NCBI GenBank assembly: GCA_944363695.1
Contig: CALVUW010000072.1
Coordinates: 1 to 5,951, forward strand
From: an uncultured Bacilli bacterium
GTDB lineage: Bacteria; Bacillota_I; Bacilli_A; RF39; UBA660
Reading direction: 5' to 3'
Length of the DNA stretch: 5,951 nt
A model generated the notes under the pieces. The model did no database searches, was not told where the DNA came from, and saw only the letters and a program-made list of their open reading frames with translations. The number at the start of each line of letters is the position of its first letter. Within the stretch, counting starts at the first letter, position 1. Made by a program: the position numbers and the translations under genes. Of this stretch, positions 5,168 through 5,951 are shown piece by piece.

Positions 5168-5191
5168 AAAAAAGAAGAGGTGATGCGAAAT

Positions 5192-5545
5192 ATGCAAGAA
5201 CCTTATAAGATAGGAAGCATTGTGACGGGATGTGTTACTGGTATTCAAGATTATGGTGTTTTTGTTCGATTGGATTATAATAAAAGTGGATTAATTCATA
5301 TTTCTGAAATTTCTAGTAAGTATGTTAAAGATATTCATAGATATGTGGAAGAAAATGAAATTATCCGTGTGAAAATTATTGGTCAAGAAAGTAGTGATCA
5401 TTATCAATTGAGCATTAAAGATATTGATTATCGTATAACGAATCGACATGATAGTAAAATCCAAGAAACAGCCTCCGGATTTAAAACATTGGCTATGAAT
5501 TTGGAAATTTGGATTCATCAAAAGCAAAAAGAGTCAAAAAAATGA
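5192..5545 (+). CDS. S1 RNA-binding domain protein, GSP13/CvfD (YugI) family
   Basis: A 117-residue protein with one S1 RNA-binding domain and a short C-terminal extension. Seen: the S1 core GSIVTGCVTGIQDYGVFVRL (8-27), the conserved GLIHISEIS (33-41), and the closing IRVKIIGQESSDHYQLSIKD strands. After a linker comes ASGFKTLAMNLEIWI (94-108), which matches the GFNTLKDKLTEWIEQ tail that marks general stress protein 13/YugI and its streptococcal relative CvfD. Known of the family: S1-domain RNA-binding proteins implicated in post-transcriptional regulation, some ribosome-associated. The ATG at 5192 was chosen because AGGTGA (5178-5183) lies 8 bases upstream; the in-frame GTG at 5180 and ATG at 5183 overlap that site. 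It has its own promoter and a palindromic candidate operator. No terminator hairpin is visible before the tRNA promoter that starts 20 bases after its stop. Confidence 0.87.
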   Translation: MQEPYKIGSIVTGCVTGIQDYGVFVRLDYNKSGLIHISEISSKYVKDIHRYVEENEIIRVKIIGQESSDHYQLSIKDIDYRITNRHDSKIQETASGFKTLAMNLEIWIHQKQKESKK

Positions 5546-5564
5546 TAAAAAACTGCAAATTTTA

Positions 5565-5593
5565 TTGACAATGTTATAAGAAACTGGTATATT
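5565..5593 (+). promoter_or_regulatory. SigA promoter of the tRNA cluster
   Basis: A perfect -35 TTGACA (5565-5570), a 17-base spacer, and an extended -10 TGG-TATATT (TATATT at 5588-5593). Transcription should start near 5600, about 16 bases before the first tRNA. This is the strongest promoter in the window, as expected for stable RNA. Confidence 0.88.
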
Positions 5594-5615
5594 TAATTTC
5601 GTCAAGTGATATTTC

Positions 5616-5692
5616 GGGCGATTAGCTCAGTTGGTTAGAGCATCTGCCTTACAAGCAGAGGGTCTGCGGTTCGAGTCCGTAATCGCCCACCA
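5616..5692 (+). tRNA. tRNA-Val (anticodon UAC)
   Basis: Complete 77-base cloverleaf. The acceptor GGGCGAT pairs with ATCGCCC (5682-5688), followed by A and an encoded CCA. The anticodon stem TCTGC/GCAGA holds the loop CTTACAA with anticodon TAC. The T-loop TTCGAGT is canonical. It is first in a four-gene cluster and 7 bases before tRNA-Thr. Confidence 0.97.
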
Positions 5693-5699
5693 TGATGTT

Positions 5700-5775
5700 G
5701 CCGAAATAGCTCAATTGGTAGAGCAACTGATTTGTAATCAGTAGGTTCCGGGTTCGATTCCTGGTTTCGGCACCA
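5700..5775 (+). tRNA. tRNA-Thr (anticodon UGU)
   Basis: Complete 76-base cloverleaf. The acceptor GCCGAAA pairs with TTTCGGC, with discriminator A and an encoded CCA. The anticodon stem ACTGA/TCAGT encloses TTTGTAA with anticodon TGT. The T-arm CCGGG-TTCGATT-CCTGG is intact. Confidence 0.97.
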
Positions 5776-5785
5776 TTTTATTATT

Positions 5786-5869
5786 GGAGAGGTAGCGAAG
5801 TGGCTAAACGCGACAGACTGTAAATCTGTTCCTTCGGGTTCGATGGTTCGAATCCATCCCTCTCCACCA
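5786..5869 (+). tRNA. tRNA-Tyr (anticodon GUA)
   Basis: An 84-base class II tRNA. The acceptor GGAGAGG pairs with CCTCTCC, followed by A and an encoded CCA. The stem ACAGA/TCTGT holds the loop CTGTAAA with anticodon GTA. A long variable arm (around CCTTCGGGTTCG) is typical of bacterial tRNA-Tyr. The T-arm GATGG-TTCGAAT-CCATC is intact. Confidence 0.97.
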
Positions 5870-5876
5870 CTTAGAT

Positions 5877-5951
5877 TGCCTCGTAGCCAAGTGGTAAGGC
5901 ATCAGACTTTGACTCTGACATGCGTTAGTTCGAATCTAACCGAGGCAACCA
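5877..5951 (+). tRNA. tRNA-Gln (anticodon UUG)
   Basis: A 75-base cloverleaf ending at the last base of the window. The acceptor TGCCTCG pairs with CGAGGCA, followed by A and an encoded CCA. The stem TCAGA/TCTGA holds CTTTGAC with anticodon TTG. The T-arm GTTAG-TTCGAAT-CTAAC is intact. No terminator follows inside the window, so more tRNA genes may lie downstream. Confidence 0.96.

Noticed and set aside
5180..5191. GTG at 5180 or ATG at 5183 as the start of the S1-domain gene
   Set aside because: Both overlap the only ribosome binding site; the ATG at 5192 is correctly spaced from it.
5291..5527. 78-residue minus-strand open frame opposite the S1-domain gene
   Set aside because: Antisense to a conserved S1 domain, with no ribosome binding site and low-complexity translation.
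5616..5951. Phage or integrative element attachment site in the tRNA cluster
   Set aside because: All four tRNAs are intact, no 3'-end duplication is present in the window and no integrase is seen.
1..5951. CRISPR array, insertion sequence, toxin-antitoxin or defence system
   Set aside because: No regularly spaced repeats, terminal inverted repeats, transposase motifs or defence-type domains were found; the proteins are sporulation and housekeeping types plus one unknown.

Overview
This is a short, gene-dense, AT-rich stretch of chromosome from a spore-forming Bacillota. The evidence is a forespore sigma factor gene (sigG), relatives of the Bacillus sporulation genes ylmC/ymxH, yunB and yutH, AGGAGG-type ribosome binding sites, SigA-type promoters and CCA-encoding tRNA genes. 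Genes stop at TGA as well as TAA/TAG and no reading frame needs TGA as tryptophan, so the standard bacterial code applies. The compact gene order and very low GC suggest a deep-branching Bacilli/Erysipelotrichia-type lineage, but the exact lineage cannot be settled from this window.

Layout: sigG (minus strand, complete; its stop codon is the first base of the window) diverges from ylmC-yunB-yutD (plus). A hairpin plus T-run follows yutD. Next comes a pair consisting of a DUF1292 gene and an unrecognised 433-residue coiled-coil gene, closed by a clear intrinsic terminator that overlaps its stop codon. A yutH-like coat-protein/degenerate-kinase gene with a TTG start follows. It converges, with a single base between stop codons, on a minus-strand NifU C-terminal-domain gene (yutI type). 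That gene diverges from an S1-domain gene of the GSP13/CvfD (yugI) type; the two promoters lie back to back with a 14-bp palindrome between them. The window ends with a tRNA cluster, Val(UAC)-Thr(UGU)-Tyr(GUA)-Gln(UUG), behind its own near-consensus SigA promoter. The last tRNA ends on the last base, so the cluster probably continues.

Functional reading: the left two thirds are sporulation-weighted. SigG drives late forespore transcription, YunB is a membrane-anchored sporulation protein, YlmC is a PRC-barrel protein usually linked to sporulation loci, and YutH is expected in the coat. yunB, yutD, yutH and the NifU-like yutI also lie in one region of the B. subtilis chromosome, so this looks like a condensed version of that neighbourhood with the DUF1292/coiled-coil pair placed inside it. 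The right third is housekeeping: Fe-S cluster delivery, ribosome/RNA-associated S1 protein and tRNAs. I see no mobile element, CRISPR array or defence system. The one protein I cannot place is the 433-residue coiled-coil protein, and it is the best candidate for something undescribed.
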